The notes under the pieces are model-generated. The model made no database searches. It had not been told where the DNA came from and was given only the letters and a program-made list of their open reading frames with translations. From Pseudoalteromonas phenolica (GTDB lineage Bacteria > Pseudomonadota > Gammaproteobacteria > Enterobacterales > Alteromonadaceae), in assembly GCF_005886345.1 (NCBI RefSeq), contig NZ_PNEC01000003.1, positions 1 through 64,000 of the forward strand: DNA of 64,000 nt. The letters are read 5' to 3'. Numbering within the stretch: position 1 is the stretch's first letter; every line of letters begins with the position of its first letter. Positions 43,616 through 53,897 of the stretch are shown piece by piece. A program made the position numbers and the translations under genes.

Positions 43616-45388
43616 GTGAAATATAATGTTCGTGAATTTGATGCAGTAGTAGTAGGCGCCGGCGGTGCTGGTATGCGTGCTGCTCTTGCGATTTCTGAAT
43701 CAGGCAAAAGCTGTGCCCTGATCTCAAAAGTATTCCCAACTCGCTCGCATACAGTGTCTGCGCAAGGTGGTATTACAGTTGCTCTTGGTAATTCTCATGA
43801 AGATAACTGGGAATGGCACATGTACGATACGGTTAAAGGTTCTGATTACATCGGTGACCAAGACGCTATCGAATACATGACTAAGACAGGTCCAGAAGCT
43901 ATCACAGAACTTGAGAACATGGGTTTACCATTCTCGCGTTTCGAGAACGGCCGTGTTTACCAACGTCCATTTGGTGGTCAATCTAAAAACTTCGGTGGCG
44001 AACAGGCTGCGCGTACTGCAGCAGCAGCTGACCGAACTGGTCACGCACTTCTTCACTGTCTTTACCAACAAAACGTTAAAAACAAAACAAACGTATTCTC
44101 TGAGTGGTATGCGTTAGACCTTGTTAAAAATGACAAAGGTGACGTTGTTGGTGTAACAGCAATCTGTATTGAAACAGGTGAAGTTGTTTACTTCAAATCA
44201 AAAGCTGTTGTGCTTGCAACAGGCGGTGCTGGTCGTATTTATGCGTCTACAACGAATGCACACATCAACACGGGTGACGGTGTTGGTATGGCAGTTCGTG
44301 CTGGTATTGCAATGCAAGACATGGAAATGTGGCAGTTCCACCCAACGGGTATTGCTGGCGCAGGTACACTTGTAACTGAAGGTTGTCGTGGTGAAGGTGG
44401 TTACCTTCTTAATAAAGACGGCGAACGCTTCATGGAACGTTATGCGCCTAACGCAAAAGATTTAGCAGGTCGTGACGTTGTTGCTCGTGCAATGATGACA
44501 GAGATCCGTGAAGGTCGTGGTTGTGAAGGTCCTTGGGGTCCACACATCAAACTTAAGCTTGATCACCTTGGTGCTGAAATGCTTAACCTACGTCTTCCTG
44601 GTGTTTGTGACCTGTCTAAGACATTCGCACACGTTGACCCTGCAGAAGAGCCAATTCCAGTAATCCCAACATGTCACTACATGATGGGTGGTGTACCGAC
44701 TAACGTAAATGGCCAAGTACTTAACGTGAATGAAAACGGTGACGAGCGCATCGTTGAAGGTCTATTCGCTGTTGGTGAGATTGCATGTGTATCTGTACAC
44801 GGTGCAAACCGCCTAGGTGGTAACTCACTACTTGACCTTGTTGTATTCGGTCGCGCGGCAGGTAACTTCTTAGGTACCTACTTGAAAGACTTCGAGTCTA
44901 CAGGTGATGCGACGCAGGATAACATTGACGAAGCATTTGCTCGCTTTAATCGTTGGGAAAACTCTGAACCTGGTAAAGGTGAAGACCCAGCGCAAATCAA
45001 GAAAGACTTACAAGAGTGTATGCAGCTTAACTTCTCGGTATTCCGTGAAGGTGACTCAATGGCTGAAGGCCTTGAACAGCTTAAAGCAATTCGTGAGCGT
45101 CTTAAGCACGCACGTCTTGACGATAAGTCGTCAGACTTCAACACACAACGTATCGAATGTCTTGAGTTAGACAACCTTATGGAAACTGCATACTCTACAG
45201 CAGTAGCTGCAAACTTCCGTACTGAAAGCCGTGGTGCTCACTCTCGCTTTGACTTCCCAGAGCGTGACGATGCAAACTGGCTATGTCACTCATTACATCA
45301 CCCAGAGTCAGATTCAATGACTAAACGTGATGTAAACTTTGCGCCGACTACGCGTGAAGCATTCCCACCTAAAGCACGTACTTACTAG
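43616..45388 (+). CDS. sdhA: Succinate dehydrogenase flavoprotein subunit SdhA
   Basis: The catalytic subunit of complex II, which oxidises succinate to fumarate. Its 590 residues include the FAD-binding start [14 protein letters not shown] and covalent FAD histidine H45 in [10 protein letters not shown], the same residue number as in E. coli. Active-site segments are [23 protein letters not shown], the arginine in [20 protein letters not shown] and [18 protein letters not shown]. The start codon is GTG directly after the sdhD stop, so translation is coupled. Confidence 0.98.
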   Translation: MKYNVREFDAVVVGAGGAGMRAALAISESGKSCALISKVFPTRSHTVSAQGGITVALGNSHEDNWEWHMYDTVKGSDYIGDQDAIEYMTKTGPEAITELENMGLPFSRFENGRVYQRPFGGQSKNFGGEQAARTAAAADRTGHALLHCLYQQNVKNKTNVFSEWYALDLVKNDKGDVVGVTAICIETGEVVYFKSKAVVLATGGAGRIYASTTNAHINTGDGVGMAVRAGIAMQDMEMWQFHPTGIAGAGTLVTEGCRGEGGYLLNKDGERFMERYAPNAKDLAGRDVVARAMMTEIREGRGCEGPWGPHIKLKLDHLGAEMLNLRLPGVCDLSKTFAHVDPAEEPIPVIPTCHYMMGGVPTNVNGQVLNVNENGDERIVEGLFAVGEIACVSVHGANRLGGNSLLDLVVFGRAAGNFLGTYLKDFESTGDATQDNIDEAFARFNRWENSEPGKGEDPAQIKKDLQECMQLNFSVFREGDSMAEGLEQLKAIRERLKHARLDDKSSDFNTQRIECLELDNLMETAYSTAVAANFRTESRGAHSRFDFPERDDANWLCHSLHHPESDSMTKRDVNFAPTTREAFPPKARTY

Positions 45389-45397
45389 GAGTTAACG

Positions 45398-46108
45398 ATG
45401 GCAACATTAGAATTTTCTGTTTATCGTTATAACCCTGATGTGGACAACGCGCCACGTATGCAGGATTATAAACTCGAGGTAGAAGAAGGCCGTGATATGA
45501 TGGTTTTGGATGCGCTTTTATTATTAAAAGAGCAAGATCCAACACTTTCTTTCCGTCGTTCTTGCCGTGAAGGTGTATGTGGCTCTGATGGTTTAAACAT
45601 GAACGGCAAAAACGGCCTTGCATGTATTACTCCGTTATCTGCATTAAAGGGCAACAAAGTTATTTTACGTCCTTTACCAGGTTTACCAGTCATTCGTGAC
45701 CTTGTTATCGACATGACTCAGTTCTACACTCAATATGAGAAGGTTAAGCCTTTCTTAATTAATGATAAGCCAACAGGTGGTATTGAGCGTCTTCAGAGTG
45801 TTGAAGATCGTGAAAAGCTTGATGGTCTTTATGAGTGTATTTTATGTGCTTGTTGTTCAACATCTTGTCCTTCATTCTGGTGGAATCCAGATAAGTTCAT
45901 CGGTCCTGCAGGTCTATTACACGCTTACCGTTTCTTAGCGGATAGCCGTGATACTGCTACTGAAGAGCGTCTGAAAGATTTAGATGATGCATTTAGCGTA
46001 TTCCGCTGTCACAGTATCATGAACTGTGTAAGCGTATGTCCAAAAGGCTTAAATCCAACTAAAGCCATTGGTCAGATTAAATCTATGTTGTTAAATCGTT
46101 CGGTTTAA
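45398..46108 (+). CDS. sdhB: Succinate dehydrogenase iron-sulfur subunit SdhB
   Basis: Carries electrons from FAD to ubiquinone through three Fe-S clusters. Its 236 residues contain the 2Fe-2S ligands in CREGVCGSDG and the later cysteine in NGLAC, the 4Fe-4S set CILCACCSTSCP, and the 3Fe-4S set CHSIMNCVSVCPKGLNP. It is the last gene of sdhCDAB before a strong terminator. The ribosome-binding site AGGAG lies 9 nt upstream of the ATG. Confidence 0.98.
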   Translation: MATLEFSVYRYNPDVDNAPRMQDYKLEVEEGRDMMVLDALLLLKEQDPTLSFRRSCREGVCGSDGLNMNGKNGLACITPLSALKGNKVILRPLPGLPVIRDLVIDMTQFYTQYEKVKPFLINDKPTGGIERLQSVEDREKLDGLYECILCACCSTSCPSFWWNPDKFIGPAGLLHAYRFLADSRDTATEERLKDLDDAFSVFRCHSIMNCVSVCPKGLNPTKAIGQIKSMLLNRSV

Positions 46109-46123
46109 TCCATAGTTAAATCC

Positions 46124-46157
46124 ACAAGATGGCATCTGCAGATGCCATCTTGTTTTT
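46124..46157 (+). terminator. Terminator between sdhB and sucA
   Basis: A perfect 30-bp palindrome (46124-46153, centre CTGCAG) followed by TTTTT. It sits in the 84-bp gap before sucA, so sdh and suc transcripts are separable. Confidence 0.9.
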
Positions 46158-46192
46158 AGTTTAATTTCTGCGCGAATAAAAAGGGCTAATTA

Positions 46193-49006
46193 ATGCACGA
46201 AGGTGTGATGAAGGCATGGCTAGAATCTTCGCATTTATATGGCGGAAACGTAGCTTATGTAGAAGAGCTTTATGAAGCGTATCTAGACGATGCGTCTTCA
46301 GTGCCAGAAGAATGGCGTGAGGTGTTTGATCAACTTCCTAAAGTTGATGGTGTGGATGTTGATGTAAAACATTCAGAAGTGAAAGCACAATTTGCTGAAC
46401 TTGCGAAAAACAAACACAGAGAAGTAGTTGTTGCAGCAGCTGGTACCACAGATGCTAAACAAGTACGTGTACTACAGCTTATCAATGCGTTTAGATTCCG
46501 AGGCCATCAAAATGCAAACCTCGATCCGTTAGGTTTGTGGCAACGTGAACGTGTTAGAGATCTAGATTTGTCTTACCATGATCTAGACAATGCTGACTTA
46601 GACAAAGAATTTAACGTTGGCTCTTTTGCTTGTGGCAAAGAGACAATGAAACTAAAAGAATTGTATGCAGCCTTGAAAACCACATACTGTGGTTCTGTTG
46701 GTGCTGAATACATGCATATCACTTCTACAGAAGAAAAACGTTGGTTACAAAAACGTTTAGAATCAACCTTCTCACAGCCTCAATTTAGCAAAGAAACTAA
46801 ACTTAGAATTCTTAAAGGTCTAATTGCAGCTGATGGTCTTGAAAAGTATTTAGGTGCAAAATTCCCTGGTGCAAAACGCTTCTCTTTAGAAGGTGGTGAT
46901 GCATTAGTACCTATGCTTAAAGAGCTTATTCATCGTGCAGGTGAAAGCGGCCAAGAAGAAGCTGTAATTGGTATGGCACACCGTGGTCGCTTGAACGTTC
47001 TTGTAAACGTACTAGGTAAAAATCCACAGGTTCTTTTCGATGAGTTTGCTGGTAAATACGGTGAACTAGCAGGTTCCGGTGATGTTAAGTATCACATGGG
47101 TTATTCGTCTGACTTCGCTACCAATGGTGGTGATGTTCATATGGCGCTTGCATTCAACCCATCTCACCTTGAAATCGTTAATCCTGTAGTAATGGGGTCA
47201 GTAAGAGCACGTCTTGACCGTTTAGGATGTAAGAATGGTTCTAAAGCACTGCCTATTACTATTCACGGTGACTCTGCAATTGCTGGTCAAGGTGTTGTTC
47301 AGGAAACATTCAACTTATCACAAACACGCGCATTTGGTGTTGGAGGTACAGTTCGAATCGTTGTAAATAACCAGGTAGGCTTCACAACATCTAAGCAAGA
47401 AGATGTGCGTTCTACAGACTATTGTACTGACATCGCTAAGATGGTTCAGGCACCAATCTTCCATGTGAATTCTGATGACCCAGAAGCAGTTGCGTTTGTA
47501 ACTCAGCTAGCGCTTGATTTCCGTAATCAGTTTAAACGCGATGTTGTTATTGACTTAGTTTGTTACCGTCGTCACGGTCACAACGAAGCTGATGAGCCGA
47601 ATGCAACTCAGCCACTGATGTATCAAAAGATCAAAAAGCACCCAGTTCCTCGTCAGCTTTATGCAGACAAACTAGCTGCTGAAGGTGTGATTTCTGCTGA
47701 TGAGTCAAAAGCGCTTGCGAATGAATACCGAAATGGCTTAGACAACGGTGTATGTGTTGTTGAAGAAGTTAAAGAAGAAACTAAGCACTCGTCTGATTGG
47801 TCTAAGTTTGTAGGTCATGATTGGGATGTAGCTTATGATCCGAAACTATCTGTTGAGAAGCTGAAAGAGCTTGGTAATGTGCTTGCTGCTTATCCAGAAA
47901 ACCACAAAGCACAGTCTCGTGTTAAGAAAATTTATGACGACCGTAAAGCAATGGCGAGCGGTGATAAATTACTAGACTGGGGTATGGCTGAATCTTTAGC
48001 GTATGCAACTTTAGTTGATGAAGGCACAGATGTTCGTATGACTGGTCAGGATTCTGGCCGTGGTACTTTCTTCCACCGTCATGCTGTTGTTCACAACCAA
48101 GAAGATGCATCTGTTTACCTACCTCTACAGAATATCCGTGAAGGTCAGGGCGCATTTGAAGTTTACGACTCAGTTTTATCTGAAGAAGCTGTATTAGCGT
48201 TTGAATATGGTTATGCAACAGCAGAGCCTACTTCACTTGTTCTTTGGGAAGCTCAGTTTGGTGACTTCGCTAACGGTGCTCAGGTTGTATTTGACCAGTT
48301 CTTAAGTTCAGGTGAGCAAAAATGGGGTCGTTTATGCGGTTTAACTATGCTTCTACCTCATGGCTACGAAGGTCAAGGTCCAGAGCACAGTTCTGCACGT
48401 TTAGAGCGTTACCTACAACTATGTGCTGACCATAATATGCAGGTGTGTGTTCCTTCAACACCAGCGCAAGTTTATGCAATGCTTCGTCGTCAATCAGTTC
48501 GTCCTTTACGTCGTCCATTGATTGTAATGACACCTAAATCACTATTACGTCATCCTCTAGCTGTTTCTTCTCTAAAAGAGCTTTCGGAAGGTGTTTTCCA
48601 CAATATGATTGATGAGATTGACGATATCAATCCTGAAAATGTTGAAAGAGTGGTTTTCTGTAGTGGTAAAGTTTATTACGAACTACTGCAAGAGCGTCGT
48701 AAGCTTGAATTAAACAATGTTGCTATTGTTCGTGTTGAACAGCTATATCCTTTCCCTCATCAGGAAATGGAAGACATCATGTCTCGCTATCAACATGTTA
48801 AAGATTTTGTATGGTGTCAAGAAGAGCCACAAAACCAAGGTGCTTGGTATTGTTCTCAACACCACTTCTGGGAAGCAATCCCAGCAGGTGCAAATCTTTC
48901 TTACGCAGGACGTAAGGCTTCAGCTGCTCCAGCATGTGGTTATATGTCTACTCATACTAAAGAACAAAACGCGTTAGTTGCTGACGCATTAACAATTAAG
49001 AAATAA
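46193..49006 (+). CDS. sucA: 2-oxoglutarate dehydrogenase E1 component SucA
   Basis: The thiamine-diphosphate-dependent decarboxylase of the 2-oxoglutarate dehydrogenase complex. Its 937 residues match the family. It has the N-terminal E2-binding segment (SSHLYGGNVAYVEELYEAYL), ThDP and substrate motifs (GMAHRGRLNVLVNVLGK, HYHMGYSSD-like KYHMGYSSDF, IHGDSAIAGQGVVQE, RRHGHNEADEP) and the C-terminal transketolase region (GQDSGRGTFFHRHAVVH, LPHGYEGQGPEHSSARLERYL). AGGG lies upstream of the ATG. It is followed 10 nt later by sucB. It consumes the 2-oxoglutarate made by the hydroxyproline and glutamate routes in this window. Confidence 0.97.
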   Translation: MHEGVMKAWLESSHLYGGNVAYVEELYEAYLDDASSVPEEWREVFDQLPKVDGVDVDVKHSEVKAQFAELAKNKHREVVVAAAGTTDAKQVRVLQLINAFRFRGHQNANLDPLGLWQRERVRDLDLSYHDLDNADLDKEFNVGSFACGKETMKLKELYAALKTTYCGSVGAEYMHITSTEEKRWLQKRLESTFSQPQFSKETKLRILKGLIAADGLEKYLGAKFPGAKRFSLEGGDALVPMLKELIHRAGESGQEEAVIGMAHRGRLNVLVNVLGKNPQVLFDEFAGKYGELAGSGDVKYHMGYSSDFATNGGDVHMALAFNPSHLEIVNPVVMGSVRARLDRLGCKNGSKALPITIHGDSAIAGQGVVQETFNLSQTRAFGVGGTVRIVVNNQVGFTTSKQEDVRSTDYCTDIAKMVQAPIFHVNSDDPEAVAFVTQLALDFRNQFKRDVVIDLVCYRRHGHNEADEPNATQPLMYQKIKKHPVPRQLYADKLAAEGVISADESKALANEYRNGLDNGVCVVEEVKEETKHSSDWSKFVGHDWDVAYDPKLSVEKLKELGNVLAAYPENHKAQSRVKKIYDDRKAMASGDKLLDWGMAESLAYATLVDEGTDVRMTGQDSGRGTFFHRHAVVHNQEDASVYLPLQNIREGQGAFEVYDSVLSEEAVLAFEYGYATAEPTSLVLWEAQFGDFANGAQVVFDQFLSSGEQKWGRLCGLTMLLPHGYEGQGPEHSSARLERYLQLCADHNMQVCVPSTPAQVYAMLRRQSVRPLRRPLIVMTPKSLLRHPLAVSSLKELSEGVFHNMIDEIDDINPENVERVVFCSGKVYYELLQERRKLELNNVAIVRVEQLYPFPHQEMEDIMSRYQHVKDFVWCQEEPQNQGAWYCSQHHFWEAIPAGANLSYAGRKASAAPACGYMSTHTKEQNALVADALTIKK

Positions 49007-49016
49007 GGGATAAGAG

Positions 49017-50498
49017 ATGACAACCGAAATTAAGGTTCCAGTTCTTCCTGAGTCAGTAGCAGACGCTACTGTCGCGACTTGGCATGTTAAAGTTGGTGAC
49101 GCTGTATCACGCGACCAAAACTTAGTTGACATCGAAACTGACAAAGTTGTTCTAGAGGTAGTTGCACCAGAAGATGGTGTAATTGTATCTATTTCAGAAG
49201 ATGAAGGCGCAACTGTATTAGGCGAGCAAGTGATTGCTCAACTTGGTGCTGCTGGCGAAGCCGCTGCACCAGCTCAACAATCAAATGAACAAGCTGCACC
49301 AGTAGCTGCTGCAGCAACAGAAGGTAAAGACGTGGAAATTAAAGTACCTGTACTTCCAGAATCTGTAGCAGACGCTACAATTGCAACTTGGCATGTTCAA
49401 CCTGGTGAAGCGGTAAGCCGTGACCAGAACCTTGTTGATATTGAAACAGACAAGGTTGTACTAGAAGTTGTTGCACCTGAAGACGGTGTGATGGGTGAGC
49501 AGACCCATGCTGAAGGTGAAACTGTACTTGGCGAACAAGTGATTGGTAATATCGTTGTTGGCGCTTCTGCTCCAGCGGCGGCACCTGCTGCTGAAGCTGC
49601 ACCAGCTTCTGTTGAGTCTTCAGACGTATTAACACCTTCAGTTCGTCGTTTAATCGCTGAAAAAGGCCTTGACGCTTCACAGATCAAAGGTTCTGGTAAA
49701 GGCGGTCGTATCACTAAAGAAGATGTTGATGCATTCCTTAAAGCACCAGCGGCTAAGCCTACTGCAGCACCAGCCGCAGCATCTGCACCTTTAGGTGACC
49801 GTTCACAGAAACGTGTACCAATGACGCGTCTTCGTAAGACAATTGCTAACCGTCTTCTTGAAGCTAAGAACTCAACTGCAATGCTTACTACGTTCAACGA
49901 AGTTAACATGAAGCCAATCATGGACCTTCGTAAGCAATACAAAGACGTATTTGAAGAGCGTCACGGTATCCGTTTAGGTTTCATGTCTTTCTATGTGAAA
50001 GCAGTAACTGAAGCACTTAAGCGTTTCCCTGAAGTAAATGCGTCAATCGACGGTGATGACATTGTTTACCACAACTATTTTGATATCAGCATCGCTGTTT
50101 CTACTCCACGTGGTCTAGTTACACCAGTACTTCGTGACTGTGACAAGCTTTCAGTGGCTGAAATCGAGAAGGGTATTCGTGAATTAGCACTTAAAGGTCG
50201 TGACGGCAAACTAACTGTCGACGATATGACAGGCGGTAACTTCACTATCACAAATGGTGGTGTATTCGGTTCATTACTTTCTACACCTATCATCAACTTA
50301 CCTCAGTCTTCAATTCTTGGTATGCACAAAATCCAAGAGCGTCCTATGGCTGTAAATGGTAAAGTTGAAATTTTACCTATGATGTACCTAGCGCTTTCTT
50401 ACGACCATCGTCAAATCGATGGTAAAGAATCAGTAGGTTTCTTGGTAACAATTAAGGAACTTCTTGAAGATCCAACGCGTCTTCTACTAGACGTATAA
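49017..50498 (+). CDS. sucB: Dihydrolipoyllysine succinyltransferase (E2) with two lipoyl domains
   Basis: The E2 core of the 2-oxoglutarate dehydrogenase complex. Its 493 residues exceed the roughly 405 of E. coli SucB because the lipoyl domain is duplicated (about 3-78 and 105-180), with lipoyl lysines K43 and K146 in the repeated ETDKVV motif. Ala/Pro-rich linkers follow each domain. Then come the E3-binding domain ([23 protein letters not shown], about 203-240) and the acyltransferase domain (about 265-493), with catalytic [16 protein letters not shown] near the end. It overlaps no gene and ends before a terminator, separating it from sucCD. Confidence 0.97.
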   Translation: MTTEIKVPVLPESVADATVATWHVKVGDAVSRDQNLVDIETDKVVLEVVAPEDGVIVSISEDEGATVLGEQVIAQLGAAGEAAAPAQQSNEQAAPVAAAATEGKDVEIKVPVLPESVADATIATWHVQPGEAVSRDQNLVDIETDKVVLEVVAPEDGVMGEQTHAEGETVLGEQVIGNIVVGASAPAAAPAAEAAPASVESSDVLTPSVRRLIAEKGLDASQIKGSGKGGRITKEDVDAFLKAPAAKPTAAPAAASAPLGDRSQKRVPMTRLRKTIANRLLEAKNSTAMLTTFNEVNMKPIMDLRKQYKDVFEERHGIRLGFMSFYVKAVTEALKRFPEVNASIDGDDIVYHNYFDISIAVSTPRGLVTPVLRDCDKLSVAEIEKGIRELALKGRDGKLTVDDMTGGNFTITNGGVFGSLLSTPIINLPQSSILGMHKIQERPMAVNGKVEILPMMYLALSYDHRQIDGKESVGFLVTIKELLEDPTRLLLDV

Positions 50499-50517
50499 TC
50501 GTTATTGTTTAGATATT

Positions 50518-50550
50518 AAGCTGTATGACACATCATACAGCTTTTTTTTT
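50518..50550 (+). terminator. Terminator between sucB and sucC
   Basis: A perfect 11-bp stem AAGCTGTATGA/TCATACAGCTT with a CACA loop and a T9 tail. It implies separate transcription of sucCD from the following 120 bp. Confidence 0.94.
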
Positions 50551-50673
50551 GCGGCTTTGGTCTAACTAGGGTTTTCATACTTAGCCTTGGGATCTATACT
50601 AGGGTCGCAATTTGGGATAGCTATTTATTAAATGTAGATAGCTTTAATAGTATAAGAAATTGGATAAAGCATC

Positions 50674-51840
50674 ATGAATTTGCATGAGTATCAGGCAAAA
50701 CAACTTTTTGCCGACTATGGTTTACCTGTATCTGAAGGTTTTGCTTGTGATACACCACAAGAAGCAGTTGAAGCTGCTGGTAAAATCGGTGGTGACAAGT
50801 GGGTTGTTAAATGTCAAGTGCACGCAGGTGGACGTGGTAAAGCTGGCGGTGTAAAACTTGCTGACAGCAAAGACGAAATCCGCGCATTCGCAGAAAACTG
50901 GTTAGGTAAAAACTTAGTAACTTACCAAACAGACGAAAAAGGTCAGCCAGTTGCTAAAATCTTAGTAGAAAGCTGCACTGATATTGCAAATGAATTATAC
51001 CTAGGTGCTGTTGTAGACCGTGCTTCACGTAAAATCGTGTTCATGGCTTCAACTGAAGGCGGTGTTGAAATCGAGCAAGTTGCTGAAGAAACACCAGAAC
51101 TAATTCACAAAGCAGAAATCGATCCACTTGTAGGCCCTCAGGCATACCAAGGTCGTGAGCTAGGCTTCAAGCTAGGTCTAACTCCTGTACAAATCAAACA
51201 GTTCACTAATATCTTCCTAGGTCTTGCGAACATGTTCATCGATCACGATTTCGCACTTCTTGAAATCAACCCTCTAGTGATCACAGACGCTGGTAACCTT
51301 CACTGTCTAGACGGTAAGATCGGTGTAGACGGTAACGCATTATTCCGTCAGCCTAAGATTCGTGAATTCCACGATCCTTCACAAGAAGACGCGCGTGAAG
51401 CTCATGCAGCAAGCTTCGAGCTTAACTACGTTGCGCTAGACGGTAACGTTGGTTGTATGGTTAACGGTGCAGGCCTTGCAATGGGTACTATGGACATCGT
51501 AAACCTACACGGTGGTAAGCCAGCTAACTTCCTAGATGTTGGTGGCGGCGCTACTAAAGAACGTGTTGCTGAAGCATTCAAGATCATTCTTTCTGATGAC
51601 AATGTTAAAGCAGTTCTAGTTAACATCTTCGGTGGTATCGTACGTTGTGACATGATCGCAGAAGGTATCATTGGTGCTGTTAAAGAAGTTGGTGTAAACG
51701 TACCAGTTGTTGTACGTCTTGAAGGTACTAACTCTGAACTAGGTCGTGAAGTTCTTGCTAACTCTGATCTTGACATCATTGCAGCTGAGTCTCTAACTGA
51801 CGCTGCTGAGAAAGTAGTTGCTGCTGCGGAGGGCAAATAA
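50674..51840 (+). CDS. sucC: Succinyl-CoA synthetase beta subunit SucC
   Basis: The ATP-grasp subunit that binds nucleotide and couples succinyl-CoA cleavage to ATP or GTP formation. At 388 residues it is the same length as E. coli SucC. Visible motifs are [51 protein letters not shown], and [19 protein letters not shown] near the phosphohistidine-interacting site. The stop overlaps the sucD start by one base (TAATG), so the two subunits are made together. Confidence 0.98.
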   Translation: MNLHEYQAKQLFADYGLPVSEGFACDTPQEAVEAAGKIGGDKWVVKCQVHAGGRGKAGGVKLADSKDEIRAFAENWLGKNLVTYQTDEKGQPVAKILVESCTDIANELYLGAVVDRASRKIVFMASTEGGVEIEQVAEETPELIHKAEIDPLVGPQAYQGRELGFKLGLTPVQIKQFTNIFLGLANMFIDHDFALLEINPLVITDAGNLHCLDGKIGVDGNALFRQPKIREFHDPSQEDAREAHAASFELNYVALDGNVGCMVNGAGLAMGTMDIVNLHGGKPANFLDVGGGATKERVAEAFKIILSDDNVKAVLVNIFGGIVRCDMIAEGIIGAVKEVGVNVPVVVRLEGTNSELGREVLANSDLDIIAAESLTDAAEKVVAAAEGK

Positions 51841-52712
51841 TGTCTGTTTTAATTAACAAAGATACTAAAGTAATCTGTCAAGGTTTCACTGGTGGTCAAG
51901 GTACTTTCCACTCAGAGCAAGCTATCCAGTACGGTACACAGATGGTAGGTGGTGTTTCACCAGGTAAAGGTGGTACAACTCACCTAGGTCTTCCTGTATT
52001 CAACACTGTACGTGAAGCTGTAGAAACTACTGGCGCAACTGCTTCAGTTATCTACGTTCCAGCTGCGTTCTGTAAAGATGCTATCTTAGAAGCAATCGAT
52101 GCTGGTATCCAGCTGATCGTTTGTATCACAGAAGGTATCCCTACACTAGACATGGTTGACGTGAAAGAGAAGCTTGAGCAAACTGGCGTTCGTATGATCG
52201 GTCCTAACTGCCCAGGTGTTATCACTCCAGGTGAAACTAAAATCGGTATCATGCCTGGTCACATCCACAAGCCAGGTAAAGTAGGTATCGTATCACGTTC
52301 TGGTACGCTTACTTACGAAGCAGTTAAGCAGACAACTGACGCTGGTTTTGGTCAATCAACGTGTGTTGGTATCGGTGGTGACCCAATCCCAGGTACTAAC
52401 TTCATCGACGTACTTGAGATGTTCGAGAAAGACGAGCAAACTGAAGCTATCGTAATGATCGGTGAGATTGGTGGTACAGCTGAAGAAGAAGCCGCTGAGT
52501 ACATCAAGCACAACGTAACTAAGCCAGTTGTTTCTTACATCGCTGGTGTTACAGCTCCTCCAGGTAAGCGCATGGGCCACGCTGGTGCAATTATCTCTGG
52601 TGGTAAAGGTACAGCTGACGAGAAGTTCGCTGCACTAGAAGCTGCAGGTGTTAAGACTGTTCGTTCACTAGCTGACATCGGTGTTGCACTTAAAGAAAAA
52701 GCTGGTTGGTAA
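51840..52712 (+). CDS. sucD: Succinyl-CoA synthetase alpha subunit SucD
   Basis: The CoA-binding and phosphohistidine subunit of succinyl-CoA synthetase. At 290 residues it has the usual length. It shows [20 protein letters not shown] at the N-terminal CoA-binding fold, [33 protein letters not shown], and the catalytic histidine in [20 protein letters not shown]. It forms the end of the TCA block; a strong terminator follows. Confidence 0.98.
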   Translation: MSVLINKDTKVICQGFTGGQGTFHSEQAIQYGTQMVGGVSPGKGGTTHLGLPVFNTVREAVETTGATASVIYVPAAFCKDAILEAIDAGIQLIVCITEGIPTLDMVDVKEKLEQTGVRMIGPNCPGVITPGETKIGIMPGHIHKPGKVGIVSRSGTLTYEAVKQTTDAGFGQSTCVGIGGDPIPGTNFIDVLEMFEKDEQTEAIVMIGEIGGTAEEEAAEYIKHNVTKPVVSYIAGVTAPPGKRMGHAGAIISGGKGTADEKFAALEAAGVKTVRSLADIGVALKEKAGW

Positions 52713-52726
52713 TCTAACCTTGCTTG

Positions 52727-52753
52727 AAAAAGGCTCCTGAGGGAGCCTTTTTT
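52727..52753. terminator. Terminator between sucD and map
   Basis: An 11-bp stem AAAAAGGCTCC/GGAGCCTTTTT with a TGAG loop and T-tails readable on both strands. It serves sucD and the converging map gene. Confidence 0.92.
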
Positions 52754-52770
52754 GTATTTAAATTTCGATA

Positions 52771-52798
52771 GCTAGAAGCTAGAAGCTAGAAGCTAGGA
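52771..52798. repeat. Four-copy 7-bp tandem repeat (GCTAGAA)
   Basis: Three exact GCTAGAA units and a fourth reading GCTAGGA lie between the sucD terminator and the end of map. Noncoding. Such a tract can change copy number by slippage. No function is evident. Confidence 0.85.
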
Positions 52799-52812
52799 AT
52801 GTAAAATAAAGT

Positions 52813-53586
52813 TTAAATTTGTTCTTCTTCACGAAGTGTGAGTACTTCAAAGCCGTCTTTTGTGACAAGAATAGTGTGTTCAGCTTGTGCGGAAAGCTTT
52901 CTATCTTTGGTGACTACAGTCCAACCATCTTTCTTTGTTTTAACGCGAGCTGTGCCTTGGTTGATCATAGGTTCAATGGTGAAAGTCATGCCTTCTTTTA
53001 AAGTTAGGCCAGTGTTAGGGCTTCCATAGTGTAAAACATTTGGCTCTTCATGCATTTCTCGGCCTATACCGTGGCCGCAATACTCTTTTACAACCGTGTA
53101 GCCAAATTTACTCACATAACTTTGTATTGCAAATCCAATGTCACCGAGCTTTGCACCAGGTTTAACGGTTTGTATACCTAACCACATCGCTTCTGTTGTG
53201 ACTTTGACTAATGCTCTAGCATCAGGTTTAGCATCTGGCATGACATACATTTTGCTTGAGTCTGTGATAAAACCATTTTTCTCTAAGGTAATGTCGATAT
53301 TGACGATATCTGTGCTTTTTAAAATTTGGCTTGCACTAGGTACGCCGTGACAGACTACTTCGTTAACTGAGCTATTGAGACAATACTGATAGCCGTATTG
53401 GCCTTTTGAAGCAGGGCGCGCCTTTAATTTATTAACGATATAGCTTTCTACTTGCGAATCTATATCGAGCGTTGAAACACCGGGCTTGATGAAGTCATCG
53501 AGTATTTTGAACACTTGGGCGAGCAACTTGCCTGATTCTCGCATCAGTGCAATCTCATCTACCGATTTAATGGTAACTTCATTCAT
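52813..53586 (-). CDS. map: Type I methionine aminopeptidase paired with ParD-like gene
   Basis: Removes the initiator methionine from nascent proteins. Its 257 residues fit type I. The five metal ligands are present: the two aspartates of VNIDITLEKNGFITDSSKMY, the histidine in CGHGIGREMHEEP, and the glutamates in FTIEPMIN and QAEHTIL. It is not in the usual rpsB-linked place but overlaps a ParD-like gene by 8 nt, so it is probably a second Map copy. Whether it has a specialised substrate is unknown. Confidence 0.93.
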   Translation of the reverse strand: MNEVTIKSVDEIALMRESGKLLAQVFKILDDFIKPGVSTLDIDSQVESYIVNKLKARPASKGQYGYQYCLNSSVNEVVCHGVPSASQILKSTDIVNIDITLEKNGFITDSSKMYVMPDAKPDARALVKVTTEAMWLGIQTVKPGAKLGDIGFAIQSYVSKFGYTVVKEYCGHGIGREMHEEPNVLHYGSPNTGLTLKEGMTFTIEPMINQGTARVKTKKDGWTVVTKDRKLSAQAEHTILVTKDGFEVLTLREEEQI

Positions 53587-53782
53587 TCAGTGACGCCTCT
53601 TTTTGTCGTTGTAACACGAGCTCTTGTTGAATTAAATCGTTAAATGTTTTGTCAGGATGCATTTCGCATAAGCGACCGATTTTTATCCAAAATTCGGCTT
53701 GTGAGTTGATAGAGCGAGACATAACTGACGACGTTGTACGAATTTCTTCGTGTAGGTCATCTGATATTTTTACAATACCCAT
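53579..53782 (-). CDS. ParD-like ribbon-helix-helix-type protein
   Basis: A 67-residue protein of the ParD-like family: IVKISDDLHEEIRTTSSVMSR at the N-terminus, then INSQAEFWIKIGRLCEMHPDKTFNDLI. Such proteins resemble type II antitoxins and DNA-binding autoregulators. ATG 53782 has GGA upstream; an ATG four codons earlier is possible. The upstream sequence (53783-53820) contains repeated ATATAT runs that could be its operator. The only partner gene is map, with no RelE/ParE toxin nearby, so a toxin-antitoxin role is not supported as such. Confidence 0.85.
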   Translation of the reverse strand: MGIVKISDDLHEEIRTTSSVMSRSINSQAEFWIKIGRLCEMHPDKTFNDLIQQELVLQRQKEASLNE

Positions 53783-53830
53783 TATATATTCCATATATAA
53801 AACATATATGCATTGTATATCGTAAAATAA

Positions 53831-53854
53831 AAAAAGGAAGCGAATGCTTCCTTT
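53831..53854 (-). terminator. Terminator of the M24 peptidase operon
   Basis: On the minus strand, AAAGGAAGC/GCTTCCTTT with a 4-nt loop is followed by a T-rich tail. It ends dadA-like/M24 transcription before the ParD-like gene. Confidence 0.85.
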
Positions 53855-53897
53855 GGTTTGCTTAACATTACATCTAAAATGCTTTTTTAACTTTTTG

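Noticed and set aside
49397..49942. Minus-strand 181-codon frame inside sucB
   Set aside because: It is Ala/Ser-rich and mirrors the Ala/Pro linkers and codon bias of sucB; it has no ribosome-binding site or domain.
51426..51836. Minus-strand 136-codon frame inside sucC
   Set aside because: It is a codon-bias shadow opposite a highly expressed TCA gene, with no supporting signals.
53579..53794. Classical type II toxin-antitoxin module at the ParD-like gene
   Set aside because: No ParE/RelE-type toxin gene is adjacent; the partner is an intact methionine aminopeptidase.
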